DNA of 64,000 nt from Streptomyces sp. NRRL F-5135 (GCF_000719775.1 NZ_JOHR01000003.1:124001-188000), one strand, 5' to 3'; positions 17,816 through 27,324 are shown, counted from the stretch's first letter. The notes: generated by a model from the sequence alone, not told the origin. Numbers and translations are program-made.

Positions 17816-18901
17816 ATGACGACCCGTCACGCCGCCCGTCGCCGTACGGCCGCCGCCCTCGCCGGCGTCTGCGCCCTCGCTCTCGCGCTGACCGCCTGCT
17901 CCGGCACCACCAAGGACAGCACCGCCAAGGACACGTCGAACGCCGGTGACGCCGCGAAGGCCGACCCGGACGCGCCCCTGAAGAAGGGCCTCAAACTGGC
18001 CTTCCTGCCCAAGCAGATCAACAACCCCTACGAGAAGATCGTCGACGAGGCGGGCATCGCGGCCGCGAAGGAGTACGGCGGCACCGGCAAGGAGGTCGGC
18101 CCCTCCGACGCCAACGCCTCCTCCCAGGTGTCGTACATCAACACCCTCATCCAGCAGCGCCAGGACGCCATCCTGATCGCGGCCAACGACCCCAACGCGG
18201 TGTGCGGCCCGCTCAAGCAGGCCATGAAGAAGGACATCAAGGTCGTCGCGTACGACTCCGACACGGCCAAGGACTGCCGCCAGGTCTTCATCAACCAGGC
18301 CAGCTCCGAGGAGATCGGCCGCAGCCTCGTCCAGCACCTCGGCGAGCAGATCGGCTACGAGGGCAAGATCGCCATCCTCTCGGCCACCCAGAACGCCACG
18401 AACCAGAACACCTGGATCGAGTTCATGAAGGAGGAGCTGAAACAGCCCAAGTACAAGAACATGCGGCTCGTGAAGGTCGCCTACGGTGACGACGCCGACC
18501 AGAAGTCCTTCCAGCAGACCCAGGGCCTGCTCCAGGCGTACCCCGACCTCAAGGGCATCATCTCGCCCACCACCGTCGGTATCGCCGCCGCCGCCCGCTA
18601 CCTCAGCGACTCCTCGTACAAGGGCAAGGTCGTGCTCAACGGGCTCGGCACGCCCAACCAGATGCGCAAGTACGTCAAGGACGGCACCGTCGAGCAGTTC
18701 TCCCTGTGGAATCCCGAAGAGCTCGGCTACCTCGGTTCCTACGCGGCGGCGGCCCTCGCCTCCGGGCAGATCACCGGCGCCGAGGGCGAGAAGTTCACCG
18801 CGGGCAAGCTGGGCGAGTACACCATCGGCAAGGACGGCGAGGTCATCCTCGGGGAACCGACCGTCTTCGACAAGAAGAACATCGACACGTTCGACTTCTG
18901 A
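17816..18901 (+). CDS. rhaS: Rhamnose-binding lipoprotein of the ABC importer
   Basis: A 361-residue exported sugar-binding protein. The signal peptide ends in the lipobox LTAC (Cys at about residue 25), followed by a short Ser/Thr/Lys linker and a ribose-binding-protein-like fold beginning LKLAFLPKQINNPYEKIVDE. YINTLIQQRQDAILIAANDPNAVCG and SPTTVGIAAAARYLSD are typical of RhaS-type binding proteins. It captures L-rhamnose at the membrane surface. The gene lies 33 bases after permease 2. Confidence 0.9.
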   Translation: MTTRHAARRRTAAALAGVCALALALTACSGTTKDSTAKDTSNAGDAAKADPDAPLKKGLKLAFLPKQINNPYEKIVDEAGIAAAKEYGGTGKEVGPSDANASSQVSYINTLIQQRQDAILIAANDPNAVCGPLKQAMKKDIKVVAYDSDTAKDCRQVFINQASSEEIGRSLVQHLGEQIGYEGKIAILSATQNATNQNTWIEFMKEELKQPKYKNMRLVKVAYGDDADQKSFQQTQGLLQAYPDLKGIISPTTVGIAAAARYLSDSSYKGKVVLNGLGTPNQMRKYVKDGTVEQFSLWNPEELGYLGSYAAAALASGQITGAEGEKFTAGKLGEYTIGKDGEVILGEPTVFDKKNIDTFDF

Positions 18902-18915
18902 TCGGAGCGGAACCC

Positions 18916-19236
18916 ATGGCCCGCGTCTGTTTCCTGCTCAAGGTCCGCCAGGACCGCATCGCCGAGTACCGCGAACGGCACGAGACCGTCTGGCCCGAGA
19001 TGCTCGGGGCCCTCAGCGAGAGCGGCTGGCACAACTACTCGCTCTTCCTGCGCGACGACGGCCTCCTCGTCGGCTACCTGGAGACCGAGGACTTCGCCGC
19101 TGCCCAGGCCGCGATGGCCGCCACCGAGGTCAACGCCCGCTGGCAGGCCGAGATGGCGGACTTCTTCGAGGCCCTCGACGGCGCCCGGCCGGACGAGGCG
19201 ATGAAGCCGCTCACCGAAGTGTTCCACCTCGTCTGA
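18916..19236 (+). CDS. rhaM: L-rhamnose mutarotase
   Basis: A 106-residue ferredoxin-like dimeric epimerase that interconverts alpha and beta L-rhamnose so the isomerase receives its preferred anomer. Tyr18 and His22 in YRERHETVWPEM are at the family's active-site positions, and LFLRDDGLLVGYLET and ARWQAEMADFF complete the signature. The length matches the roughly 104-residue family. GGAGCGG precedes the ATG, 14 bases after the binding-protein gene. Confidence 0.92.
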   Translation: MARVCFLLKVRQDRIAEYRERHETVWPEMLGALSESGWHNYSLFLRDDGLLVGYLETEDFAAAQAAMAATEVNARWQAEMADFFEALDGARPDEAMKPLTEVFHLV

Positions 19237-19353
19237 CGCCCGCGTGGTCCCTCCCCATCATGATCCTCGCAGGCTTCCCGCGGCCCTCACGGGTCCACGA
19301 GGACCGGGCCGGAGGGGGCCCGGTGCTCACCGACATCCGAAGAGGTTGCGTAC

Positions 19354-20778
19354 ATGACCCCCACGACCGCCGCGGCGCTGGCCGCGGTCCTCCTCACCGC
19401 CACGGTCCCGCCCGGCGCCGCGGCCCAGGCCCGGGCGGTCGCCCCCGGTCCGGCGGTCACCCGCGTCGCCGACACCCAGCTGGACGGCCGGGCCGTCTAC
19501 TTCGAGTCGTACAACGGCCTGGTCAACAACAACGCCTTCCAGAAGCACGGTCTGCTGACCTACAAGGGCTACCAGTACGCCGCCTGGTACACCGCCGACC
19601 GCACCGCGACCGTGGCCCGCCGCGCGCTCGGCGCGAACACCTGGCAGACCGTACGGCTGCCGCACAAGCTCACCCTCGACGACTCCCACAACGTCATCTC
19701 CATGGGAGTCTCCCGGATCGACGGCCGGCTGCACCTGAACATGGACTCGCACAGCAGCGGCTTCTTCTACGTGAAGTCCGCGGCCGGGCTGTTGGACGCC
19801 CCCGCCGGGCGGGCCTGGGACACCGGTCAGTTCGGCGCCGTCCAGACCACGCTCGACGGGCTCGCCCTCACCTCCCAGTTCACCTACCCGCAGTTCGTCG
19901 CCACCCCCGAGGGCCGGCTCCAGCTCAGCTACCGCGCCGGGGTCTCCGGCAACGGCCGCAACGGTCTCGCCGAGTACGACGGCTCCCGCTGGACGAACCT
20001 CGGCGAGTGGTCGTCGGCCACCGGCACCTACACCAGTGAGCACGGCTCCAGCGCGGCCCGCAACATGTATCTCCACGGCATCGACTACGGCGCCGACGGC
20101 CGGCTGCACGCCTTCTTCACCTGGCGCGAGCAGGACAACGCGGTCATGTGCGCCCCGGGCGGCATCACCAACCACGACACCGGATACGTCCACAGTTCCG
20201 ACCGCGGCCGGACCTGGCGCACCGCCGCGGGTGCGGTCGTCGGCACGACCGGCGGCCCGGACAAGGTCGCCGTCGGGGACCCCGGTACGGTCGTCGACCC
20301 GCTGAACCCGGACCACTCCCTGATGAACCAGGAGAGCCAGGCCACCGACTCGGCCGGGCTGCCGCAGGCGATCATCAGCTACGTCCCCGGCCGCTTCGGC
20401 CAGTGCACCACCGACTACGTCGAGGACCGCACGGCGAACGGCCGCGCCTTCCACCTCGTCAAGAACGCGGCGGGCACCTGGAAGAAGACCGAGACACCCG
20501 TCCCGCTCGGCTCCAGCCAGCGCACCCGCCTCGTCCTCGACCGGTACGACAACGCCTACGCGGTCATGCCGTACGGGCGGATCGTCGCGGCCTCCAAGGA
20601 CTCCGGGTACAGCGACTGGAAGACCCTCTTCGACGGGGCGGGGCTGAACGCCTTCGGCGAGGTCGTCGTGGACGAGACCCGCCTCGCCCAGGACGGTGTC
20701 CTGTCGTTCATGTACCAGCAGCGCTCCTCCGGCACCACCCCCTCGCCCCTGAGGGTCGTGGACTTCCGGCTCCCGTGA
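19354..20778 (+). CDS. Secreted BNR-repeat beta-propeller, probable rhamnose-releasing glycan enzyme
   Basis: A 474-residue exported protein with a signal peptide in residues 1-25. The mature part has repeated BNR/Asp-box-like blades, e.g. SSDRGRTW, and conserved patches DDSHNVISMG and FTYPQFVATPEGRLQLSYR. BNR_4-type propellers include ulvan lyases (PL24/25) and the GH145/PL42 enzymes that cleave terminal L-rhamnose from glucuronate in arabinogalactan or gum arabic. Its place inside the rhamnose import operon, coupled by GTGA to a LacI gene, fits release of L-rhamnose outside the cell. The exact family and whether it hydrolyses or eliminates are not determinable by eye. Confidence 0.75.
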   Translation: MTPTTAAALAAVLLTATVPPGAAAQARAVAPGPAVTRVADTQLDGRAVYFESYNGLVNNNAFQKHGLLTYKGYQYAAWYTADRTATVARRALGANTWQTVRLPHKLTLDDSHNVISMGVSRIDGRLHLNMDSHSSGFFYVKSAAGLLDAPAGRAWDTGQFGAVQTTLDGLALTSQFTYPQFVATPEGRLQLSYRAGVSGNGRNGLAEYDGSRWTNLGEWSSATGTYTSEHGSSAARNMYLHGIDYGADGRLHAFFTWREQDNAVMCAPGGITNHDTGYVHSSDRGRTWRTAAGAVVGTTGGPDKVAVGDPGTVVDPLNPDHSLMNQESQATDSAGLPQAIISYVPGRFGQCTTDYVEDRTANGRAFHLVKNAAGTWKKTETPVPLGSSQRTRLVLDRYDNAYAVMPYGRIVAASKDSGYSDWKTLFDGAGLNAFGEVVVDETRLAQDGVLSFMYQQRSSGTTPSPLRVVDFRLP

Positions 20779-21803
20779 GGCGCCGCCCGGTGGGGATCAA
20801 GGACGTGGCCGGCGCGGCCGGGGTGTCGGTGGGGACCGTGTCGAACGTGATCAACCGCCCGGAAACCGTCACGGAGGAGACCCGTCGGCGCGTCCTCACC
20901 GCCATCGACCGGCTCGGCTACGTCCGCAGCGAGTCCGCGCGTCAGCTGCGGGCCGGCCGCAGCCGGATCCTGGCCATGCTCGTGCTCGACATGGCCAATC
21001 CCTTCTTCGTGGCGGTGGCCTCGGGAGCGGAGCGCTCCGCACGCGCCGCCGGGCTCGGCGTGATGCTCTGCAACAGCGCCGAGAGCCCCGCCGAGGAGGC
21101 CGCCTACCTCACCATGTTCTCCGAGCAGCAGGTACGGGGCGTCCTGGTCACACCCGCCGACCTGAGCGGGGGCAATCTCGACGCGTTCCGGCGCCACGGC
21201 ATCCCCTTCGTGCTGGTGGACCGGATCGTGCCCAGCGCGCACGGTTGCTCGGTCTCCGTGGACGACGTGGCCGGCGGCGCCCTCGCCGTACGCCATCTGC
21301 TGGGCCGAGGACACCGCGACATCGCGTACGTCAGCGGCCCGATGCACCTCGCGCAGTGCCGGAACCGCCGGGAGGGCGCGGAGCTGGCCCTCGCGGAGGC
21401 GGGGCTGCCGCCCGGTGCGCTGCGCCATGTGGAGGCGGCCCGCCTCGACGTCGCGGCGGGCCGCGACGCCGGCGCCCGGCTGCTCGGTATGGCCTCCCGG
21501 CCGGGCGCGGTGTTCTGCGCCAACGACCTGCTCGCGCTTGGAGTGCTCCAGACCTTCTACCACGCCGGCGTCCGGGTGCCCGAGGACGTCGCGCTCGCCG
21601 GCTACGACGACATCGAGTTCGCCTCGGCCGCCGCCGTGCCGCTGACCTCGGTGCGCCAGCCGGCCTTCCGGCTCGGGGCCGCCGCGGCGGACCTGCTGAT
21701 CGAGGAGACCGGCGACGCGGCCCATGCGCACGAGCACCGGCGCATCGTGCTCCAGCCGGAGCTGGTGGTACGGGGCTCCACCCTGTCCCGCCCGCGCCCC
21801 TGA
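20775..21803 (+). CDS. LacI-family regulator of rhamnose genes (second paralogue)
   Basis: A 342-residue repressor with the helix-turn-helix IKDVAGAAGVSVGTVSNVIN and a sugar-binding core (FCANDLLALGVLQTFY, GYDDIEFASAAAVPLTSVRQ). I placed the start at GTG 20775, which overlaps the stop of the propeller gene (GTGA); GTG 20790 is an alternative. It is highly similar to the regulator at 7445-8512, with the same recognition-helix core SVGTVSNV, so both may read the same operators. It closes the rightward operon and is followed by a strong terminator. Confidence 0.9.
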   Translation: MRRRPVGIKDVAGAAGVSVGTVSNVINRPETVTEETRRRVLTAIDRLGYVRSESARQLRAGRSRILAMLVLDMANPFFVAVASGAERSARAAGLGVMLCNSAESPAEEAAYLTMFSEQQVRGVLVTPADLSGGNLDAFRRHGIPFVLVDRIVPSAHGCSVSVDDVAGGALAVRHLLGRGHRDIAYVSGPMHLAQCRNRREGAELALAEAGLPPGALRHVEAARLDVAAGRDAGARLLGMASRPGAVFCANDLLALGVLQTFYHAGVRVPEDVALAGYDDIEFASAAAVPLTSVRQPAFRLGAAAADLLIEETGDAAHAHEHRRIVLQPELVVRGSTLSRPRP

Positions 21804-21829
21804 GCCCCTGAGCCCCGGAGCCCCTGAGC

Positions 21830-21876
21830 GCCGTCCGACGGCCGCCGCCCCGTCCGGCGGGTGACCGTCGGACGGC
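21830..21876 (+). terminator. Rhamnose operon terminator
   Basis: GCCGTCCGACGG (21830-21841) pairs perfectly with CCGTCGGACGGC (21865-21876). The 23-base loop itself holds a CCGCCG/CGGCGG stem. It begins 27 bases after the second LacI stop. Confidence 0.75.
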
Positions 21877-22054
21877 ACCCACCTCGGGACTCTCCCTCGT
21901 CAACCGGCCTTCCCGACATGCCCGATGAGCCCGGTCCCCGTAATCTGAGTGCGCCGGACGGCGGTTCCGGCCGGTGACAGCACCGTGCCGCGCAAGGACG
22001 GCGCCCGCCTCGCGTCCTGCCGCGCCGCGTGCCGAGGAACAGGGAAGACAGGCG

Positions 22055-25000
22055 ATGGACAAGCGTGGTCCGAGCGGTACCGGGCGGGCGGCGACCGGCA
22101 GAAGGCTGCACCACGTCTTCGAGGCGGCGTGCGACCGTACCCCGGACGCGACGGCGCTGGAGTGCGGGCAGCGGACGCTGACCTACGCGGAACTCGACGC
22201 ACGCGCCAACCAACTCGCCCACCACCTGCGCGCTCTGGGCATCGGCCCCGGATCCCGGGTCGGGATCCTGCTGCCGCGCTCGCTGGAGACCTATGTGTCC
22301 CTGCTCGCGGTGGGCAAGGCCGGGGCCGCGTTCGTCCCCGTGGACCCGGCGGCGCCGCCTGACCGCGTCTCCTACATCCTTCAGGACGCCGGTGCCGACG
22401 CCGTACTGACCCTGTCCGGACTGGCCCGGGGCGCACCGGGTCGCTTCCCCGGGCGGACGGAGCTGGACACGCACGCGCGGGACATCGCCGTACGGCCCGT
22501 CACCCGCCCGGAACCCGGCACGGCCGCGCACGGTCCCCTCGACGACGACCCGGTCGCCTATGTCATCCACACCTCGGGGTCGAGCGGCAGGCCGAAGGGG
22601 GTGGAGATCGCCCAGTCGAGCATCTGCAACTTCCTCGACGTCATCCCCGGCGTGTACGACGTGCGGCCGGAGGACCGGGTGTACCAGGGCATGACGATCT
22701 CGTTCGACTTCTCCATCGAGGAGATCTGGCCGACCTGGGCGGTCGGCGCCACGGTCGTGGCCGGCCCGCCCGACGTGGGCCTGCTCGGGGCCGACCTCGG
22801 CGACTTCCTGGCGGCCCGGGACATCACGGTCCTCTACTGCGTGCCGACCCTGCTGGAGACGATCCCGCGGGAACTTCCGCGACTGCGCAGCCTGGTGGTC
22901 GGTGGCGAGGCGTGCCCGGCGCAGCTCGTGGCGCGCTGGAGCGGACCGGGGCGACGGATGCTCAACACCTACGGCCCGACCGAGACGACCGTCACCGCCA
23001 CCTGGTCCGAACTGCTGCCGGGCCGTCCCGTGACCATCGGACGCCCGCTGCCCACCTACACGGTGGAACTTCTCGACGCGTCGCTGCGGCCCGTGCCCGA
23101 CGGCGCGGTGGGGGAGATCTGCGTCGGCGGCCCCGGTGTCGCCCGTGGCTACGTCGGCCTTCCCGCCCTGACCGCCGAACGCTTCGTCGAGCACCCGCTG
23201 GCTCCTGGAAACGGCAGGCTCTACCGCACCGGGGACCTCGGCCGCCGCGGGACGGACGGGGAGATCGAGTTCCTGGGCCGGGCCGACGACGAGGTGAAGG
23301 TCCGCGGCTACCGGGTCGACCCCGGCGAGATCGACAGTGTGCTGCTGGAGGACCCGGCCGTGGCCGAGGCCGTCACCGTACTTGCCCGTCGGCCCGGCGA
23401 GGACGGGGACACCGGCGAACTGGCCGCCTACGTGACACGCGCGCCGGGCAGCGCGGAGGACGAGACGACCCTCCTCGCCAGACTGTACGAACGTCTCGGA
23501 CGCAGGCTGCCCGCCTACATGGTGCCGTCGTTCCTCGACGTGCTCGACGCCCTGCCCGCCATGCCGAGCGGCAAGGTGGACCGCGGCCGACTGCCTCCGC
23601 CGACCGGCCGACGCTCGCCGACCGGTCGACGGGGGACGGTGGCGCCTCCCGTGGACGACCACGAGGCGCGGGTACGCGACGTCTGGGCGGAGGTGCTCGG
23701 CATCGAGCCCGCGTCGGTGTCGGTCGAGGCGGACTTCTTCACCGAACTCGGTGGCCACTCCCTGCTCGCGGCCCGGGCCGTATCGGTGCTGCGCGCCCGG
23801 GACATCGGCCCCGGTCTGGCGCTGCGCGACCTCTACGCGCGTCCGACCGTACGCGGGCTGGCGGGGCTGGTGCGCGCCCCCGCGGCCACGAACCGGCCCG
23901 CGCCGCCGCCCCGGGCCGCGCCCCTCAGGCACACCGCCCGGCGCGTCGCGGCCGCGGGCGCTGCCCAGGCCGCGGTTCTCTACGGGCTGCTCCTGGTCCT
24001 CACGCTCCCGGTGTCCGTCGTCTACGGGCGGCACGCGGGCCGGATCTCGGTCGGGTCCGCGGCGCAGGCGACGGCCGGCGTGCTGGCCGGCTACCTGGCC
24101 GTGCGCTGGCTCCTGCCCGTGCTGCTCGTCCGTCCCCTGACGGCGGGGGTCGTGCCGGGACGCCACCGGCTGTGGGGCAGGACCTACCTGCGGCTGTGGA
24201 CGGCGAACCTGCTGCTGGCCCTCAGTCCGCTGCCGATACTCAGCGGCTCCCCCCTGATGGCCGGTTACCTGCGGCTGCTCGGGGCGCGGATCGGACCCCG
24301 CACCCTGATCGCCACGCGCAGGATCAGCCTGCCGTGCATGCTGCGCGTCGGCGGGGGCGCCTCGATCGGCTACGACGTCTCCCTGCGCGCGTGGGAGGTG
24401 GCGGACGGCTGGGTGACCCTCGCCCCCATCGACATCGGGGCGCACGCCTATGTCGGGGCCAACGCGGTCCTCGAACCGGGCGCGCGGGTGGAGGTGGGGG
24501 CCGCGCTCGGCGAACAGTCCGTCCTCGGACAGGGCGAGACGGTACCGGCGGGGGCGCGTTGGGCCGGGTCCCCGCCCGGACCGGTCGACGCTCTCGGCCC
24601 CGCGGTGGAGAGCATGCTGCGCTCCCACCGCTCCATCGGCCCGTGGCGGAGCCGGCACCGGGCGGCCGCGCTACTGGGCCTGGTGTGCCTGGAGGGCGCC
24701 CCGTTCGCGATGCTCCTGCCGGGTGTCGCGCTCTTCTGGTGGGCGTCGCTGACCTGGGGGGCGTGGGGCGGAATCGCCGCCACCGCACTCGCGGGCCCGG
24801 TGTTCGTGGTGACGGCGTGCGCCGTCGTCGCGGTCGGCAAACGGCTGGTCCTGTGGCGGGTGCCGGTCGGTATCCATCCGGCGCGGTCCTCGCTCGGCGT
24901 GCGCAAGTGGCTGGTGGACAAGCTGCTGGAGACGAGCCTGCTGTACACCAACTCGCTCTACGCCACTCTGTACACGGTGCCCTGGCTGCGGCTGCTCGGT

Positions 25001-26077
25001 GCCCGGATCGGCCGGGGAGCCGAGGTCTCCACCGCCGCCCACCTCGACCCCGACCTGCTCACCCTCGGCGAGGGAAGCTTCGTCGCCGACCTGGCCAGCG
25101 TCGGCACCGCCACCTTCGCGGCCGGCCAGGTCGCCTTCGGACCCACCGAGGTGGGGCGGCGCGCGTTCGTGGGCAACGCCGCGTTCGTGCCGGCCGGCAC
25201 GTCGATGGGGCCCGGCTCCCTGGTCGGGGTGGCGACGGTGCCGCCCGGGTCCTGTGTGCCCGAGGACACGACATGGCTGGGCTCGCCCGCGTTGCGCCTG
25301 CCGGTCCGCCAGAGCAGCGGGTCGTACCCGGAGCACCTCACGTTCCGGCCGACCCGCGCGGCGGTGCTCCAGCGGCTCGGCATCGAGTTCTTCCGCGTGA
25401 CGATGCCCGCCTCCGCGCTGGCGACGAGCGCGTGGCTGTATCTGCTGGGACTCTCCGCGCTGGCAGGCTCCCTGGCCCCGCCGGCGGTCGCCCTCCTCTC
25501 GCCGGTCCTGACAGCGGGCGCGGCGCTCGCGGTGATCGCGTACTGCGTGGTGCTCAAGCGTGTCGTCATCGGCACCTACCGGCCACGGGTGGAACCGCTG
25601 TGGAGCCTGTTCGTGCGGCGTACGGAGTTCATCACGGGCCTGTACGAGGCGGCGGCGGTGCCGGCGGCGCTCTTCTACCTGACCGGCACGCCCCTCCTGC
25701 CGGTGGTGCTGCGCCGCTTCGGCGCGCGGATCGGCCGGCGCGTCTGGATCGGCACGACGTATCTCACCGAGTTCGACCTGGTGACCTTGGGCGACGACGC
25801 CGCGATCGGCATGGACGCGTCGTTGCAGACGCACCTGTTCGAAGACCGCGTCATGAAGATGTCGGCCGTCACCGTGCGCGCCGGCGCCGGCGTCGGCACC
25901 CGCGCGGTGGTGCTGTACGACTCCGTGGTGGAGAGCGGGGCCCGGCTCGGAGCGCTGTCGCTGCTCATGAAGGGGGAGCACCTGGGGCCGGGCACGAGCT
26001 GGCGCGGTATCCCCGCAGAGAGCACGGCGGACCGGGCCGTCGAGGAGCCCGCCGCGCTGCCCACCCGGCTGCCGTAG
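22055..26077 (+). CDS. Pls/PosA-family membrane non-ribosomal peptide synthetase
   Basis: A 1340-residue single-module synthetase. An adenylation domain (about 15-520) has TSGSSGRPKG, FDFSIEEIW, NTYGPTETT, YRTGDLG and the catalytic Lys in MPSGKVDR. A thiolation domain (about 535-605) has LGGHSLL with the pantetheine Ser569. After this come membrane segments (about 630-700, 870-930, 1110-1175) alternating with three left-handed-beta-helix acyltransferase-like domains (about 745-850, 980-1085, 1210-1330). This A-T-TM-C1-TM-C2-TM-C3 plan and length match epsilon-poly-L-lysine synthetase, with no normal condensation or thioesterase domain. Aligned to GrsA, pocket residues read D-F-E-Y-V-G-T-V-T; the Glu at position 239 suggests a basic substrate. 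ATG 22055 follows AGGGAAG. It stands alone. Confidence 0.85.
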   Translation: MDKRGPSGTGRAATGRRLHHVFEAACDRTPDATALECGQRTLTYAELDARANQLAHHLRALGIGPGSRVGILLPRSLETYVSLLAVGKAGAAFVPVDPAAPPDRVSYILQDAGADAVLTLSGLARGAPGRFPGRTELDTHARDIAVRPVTRPEPGTAAHGPLDDDPVAYVIHTSGSSGRPKGVEIAQSSICNFLDVIPGVYDVRPEDRVYQGMTISFDFSIEEIWPTWAVGATVVAGPPDVGLLGADLGDFLAARDITVLYCVPTLLETIPRELPRLRSLVVGGEACPAQLVARWSGPGRRMLNTYGPTETTVTATWSELLPGRPVTIGRPLPTYTVELLDASLRPVPDGAVGEICVGGPGVARGYVGLPALTAERFVEHPLAPGNGRLYRTGDLGRRGTDGEIEFLGRADDEVKVRGYRVDPGEIDSVLLEDPAVAEAVTVLARRPGEDGDTGELAAYVTRAPGSAEDETTLLARLYERLGRRLPAYMVPSFLDVLDALPAMPSGKVDRGRLPPPTGRRSPTGRRGTVAPPVDDHEARVRDVWAEVLGIEPASVSVEADFFTELGGHSLLAARAVSVLRARDIGPGLALRDLYARPTVRGLAGLVRAPAATNRPAPPPRAAPLRHTARRVAAAGAAQAAVLYGLLLVLTLPVSVVYGRHAGRISVGSAAQATAGVLAGYLAVRWLLPVLLVRPLTAGVVPGRHRLWGRTYLRLWTANLLLALSPLPILSGSPLMAGYLRLLGARIGPRTLIATRRISLPCMLRVGGGASIGYDVSLRAWEVADGWVTLAPIDIGAHAYVGANAVLEPGARVEVGAALGEQSVLGQGETVPAGARWAGSPPGPVDALGPAVESMLRSHRSIGPWRSRHRAAALLGLVCLEGAPFAMLLPGVALFWWASLTWGAWGGIAATALAGPVFVVTACAVVAVGKRLVLWRVPVGIHPARSSLGVRKWLVDKLLETSLLYTNSLYATLYTVPWLRLLGARIGRGAEVSTAAHLDPDLLTLGEGSFVADLASVGTATFAAGQVAFGPTEVGRRAFVGNAAFVPAGTSMGPGSLVGVATVPPGSCVPEDTTWLGSPALRLPVRQSSGSYPEHLTFRPTRAAVLQRLGIEFFRVTMPASALATSAWLYLLGLSALAGSLAPPAVALLSPVLTAGAALAVIAYCVVLKRVVIGTYRPRVEPLWSLFVRRTEFITGLYEAAAVPAALFYLTGTPLLPVVLRRFGARIGRRVWIGTTYLTEFDLVTLGDDAAIGMDASLQTHLFEDRVMKMSAVTVRAGAGVGTRAVVLYDSVVESGARLGALSLLMKGEHLGPGTSWRGIPAESTADRAVEEPAALPTRLP

Positions 26078-26147
26078 CGCGCCCGTACGCGTCGTGGCGG
26101 ACGCGGACCGGAACCCGCCGGGCCGGGCGCGGCCGGAAGCGGACATG

Positions 26148-26163
26148 CTTGGTCTAGACCTTG
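26148..26163. promoter_or_regulatory. DasR-responsive element upstream of chitinase
   Basis: The core TGGTCTAGACC is the palindromic centre of the dre consensus and of Streptomyces chitinase promoter repeats. TTGACA (26161-26166) directly overlaps it as a likely -35. Repression released by glucosamine 6-phosphate is the known mode. Confidence 0.75.
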
Positions 26164-26250
26164 ACAGGTGCATGAGATTTCCGCTTTGGTTCCCTCACCC
26201 CCCATGGCGACCACCGGGGCACCGGTGCGTCGCGCGAAGGAGTGAGTCGC

Positions 26251-27324
26251 TTGAGACAACTGAGACAACGCGTACTGACCCTGTTCACCGTGGTGGCATC
26301 GGCCCTCGCCCTCACCGTCCTCCTCCCCGCGTCCTCGGCCTCCGCGGCCGCCTGCGCCGCCGGCTGGAACGCGTCCGCCGTCTACGTGGGCGGCAACAGC
26401 GCCTCGTACAACGGCCGCAACTGGCAGGCGAAGTGGTGGACCCAGGGGGAGGCCCCCGGCACCAGCGACGTCTGGGCCGACCAGGGCGCCTGCGACGGCG
26501 GGACCGGCGGTGGGAACGGCGGGAGCTGTAATCACCCGGCGTGGGTCGCCGGAAAGTGGTACGTCGCCGGGGACATCGTCAAGTACACCGACGGCAAGTA
26601 CTACCGCGCCGAGCACGACAACCCGGGCTACGACCCCGTCATCAGCACCTGGTACTGGGAGCCCTACTCCTGCAGTGGCGGTGGCGACAACCCGCCCCCG
26701 AGCGGCGGCTTCGTGGTCAGCGAGAGCCAGTTCAACCAGATGTTCCCGAACCGGAATTCCTTCTACACCTACCGCGGCCTGACCGCCGCGCTGAGCGCCT
26801 ACCCGGGCTTCGCCAACACCGGGAGTGACACGGTCAAGCGGCAGGAGGCCGCGGCCTTCCTGGCCAACGTCGGCCACGAGACCGGCGGACTCGTCCACAT
26901 CGTCGAGCAGAACACCGCCAACTACCCGCACTACTGCGACGCCAACCAGCCCTTCGGGTGCCCCGCCGGCCAGGCCGCCTACTACGGCCGCGGCCCGATC
27001 CAGCTGAGCTGGAACTACAACTACAAGGCGGCGGGCGACGCCCTCGGCATCGACCTGCTGCGCAATCCCAGCCTCGTCCAGACCGACGCGGCCGTCTCCT
27101 GGAAGACCGCCCTGTGGTACTGGAACACCCAGCGGGGCCCCGGCACGATGACGCCCCATGACGCCATGGTCAACGGCCGCGGCTTCGGCGAGACCATCCG
27201 CAGCATCAACGGTTCCCTCGAGTGCAACGGGGGCAATCCCGGGCAGGTGCAGAGCCGGATCAACAGCTACCAGCGCTTCGTCCAGATCCTGGGGACGACC
27301 CCCGGTTCCAACCTGAGCTGCTGA
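26251..27324 (+). CDS. Secreted family 19 chitinase with two chitin-binding domains
   Basis: A 357-residue endochitinase. The start is TTG 26251, eight bases after AAGGAG; the upstream GTG 26242 overlaps that ribosome site. A signal peptide ends near SASAA. Two CBM5/12 modules follow, each with the aromatic patch (NWQAKWWTQGE and KYYRAEHDNPGYDP), separated by a Gly/Asn/Ser linker. The GH19 catalytic domain starts at FVVSESQFNQMFPNR and contains the catalytic Glu in NVGHETGG, YYGRGPIQLSWNYNY and NGRGFGETIRSING. Two binding modules on a GH19 enzyme is less common than one. The dre site upstream indicates chitin-responsive control. Confidence 0.93.
   Translation: MRQLRQRVLTLFTVVASALALTVLLPASSASAAACAAGWNASAVYVGGNSASYNGRNWQAKWWTQGEAPGTSDVWADQGACDGGTGGGNGGSCNHPAWVAGKWYVAGDIVKYTDGKYYRAEHDNPGYDPVISTWYWEPYSCSGGGDNPPPSGGFVVSESQFNQMFPNRNSFYTYRGLTAALSAYPGFANTGSDTVKRQEAAAFLANVGHETGGLVHIVEQNTANYPHYCDANQPFGCPAGQAAYYGRGPIQLSWNYNYKAAGDALGIDLLRNPSLVQTDAAVSWKTALWYWNTQRGPGTMTPHDAMVNGRGFGETIRSINGSLECNGGNPGQVQSRINSYQRFVQILGTTPGSNLSC

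Noticed and set aside
14120..18901. Ribose or autoinducer-2 importer
   Set aside because: The binding protein and domain types could fit, but mutarotase, isomerase, kinase and aldolase genes around it are all rhamnose-specific.
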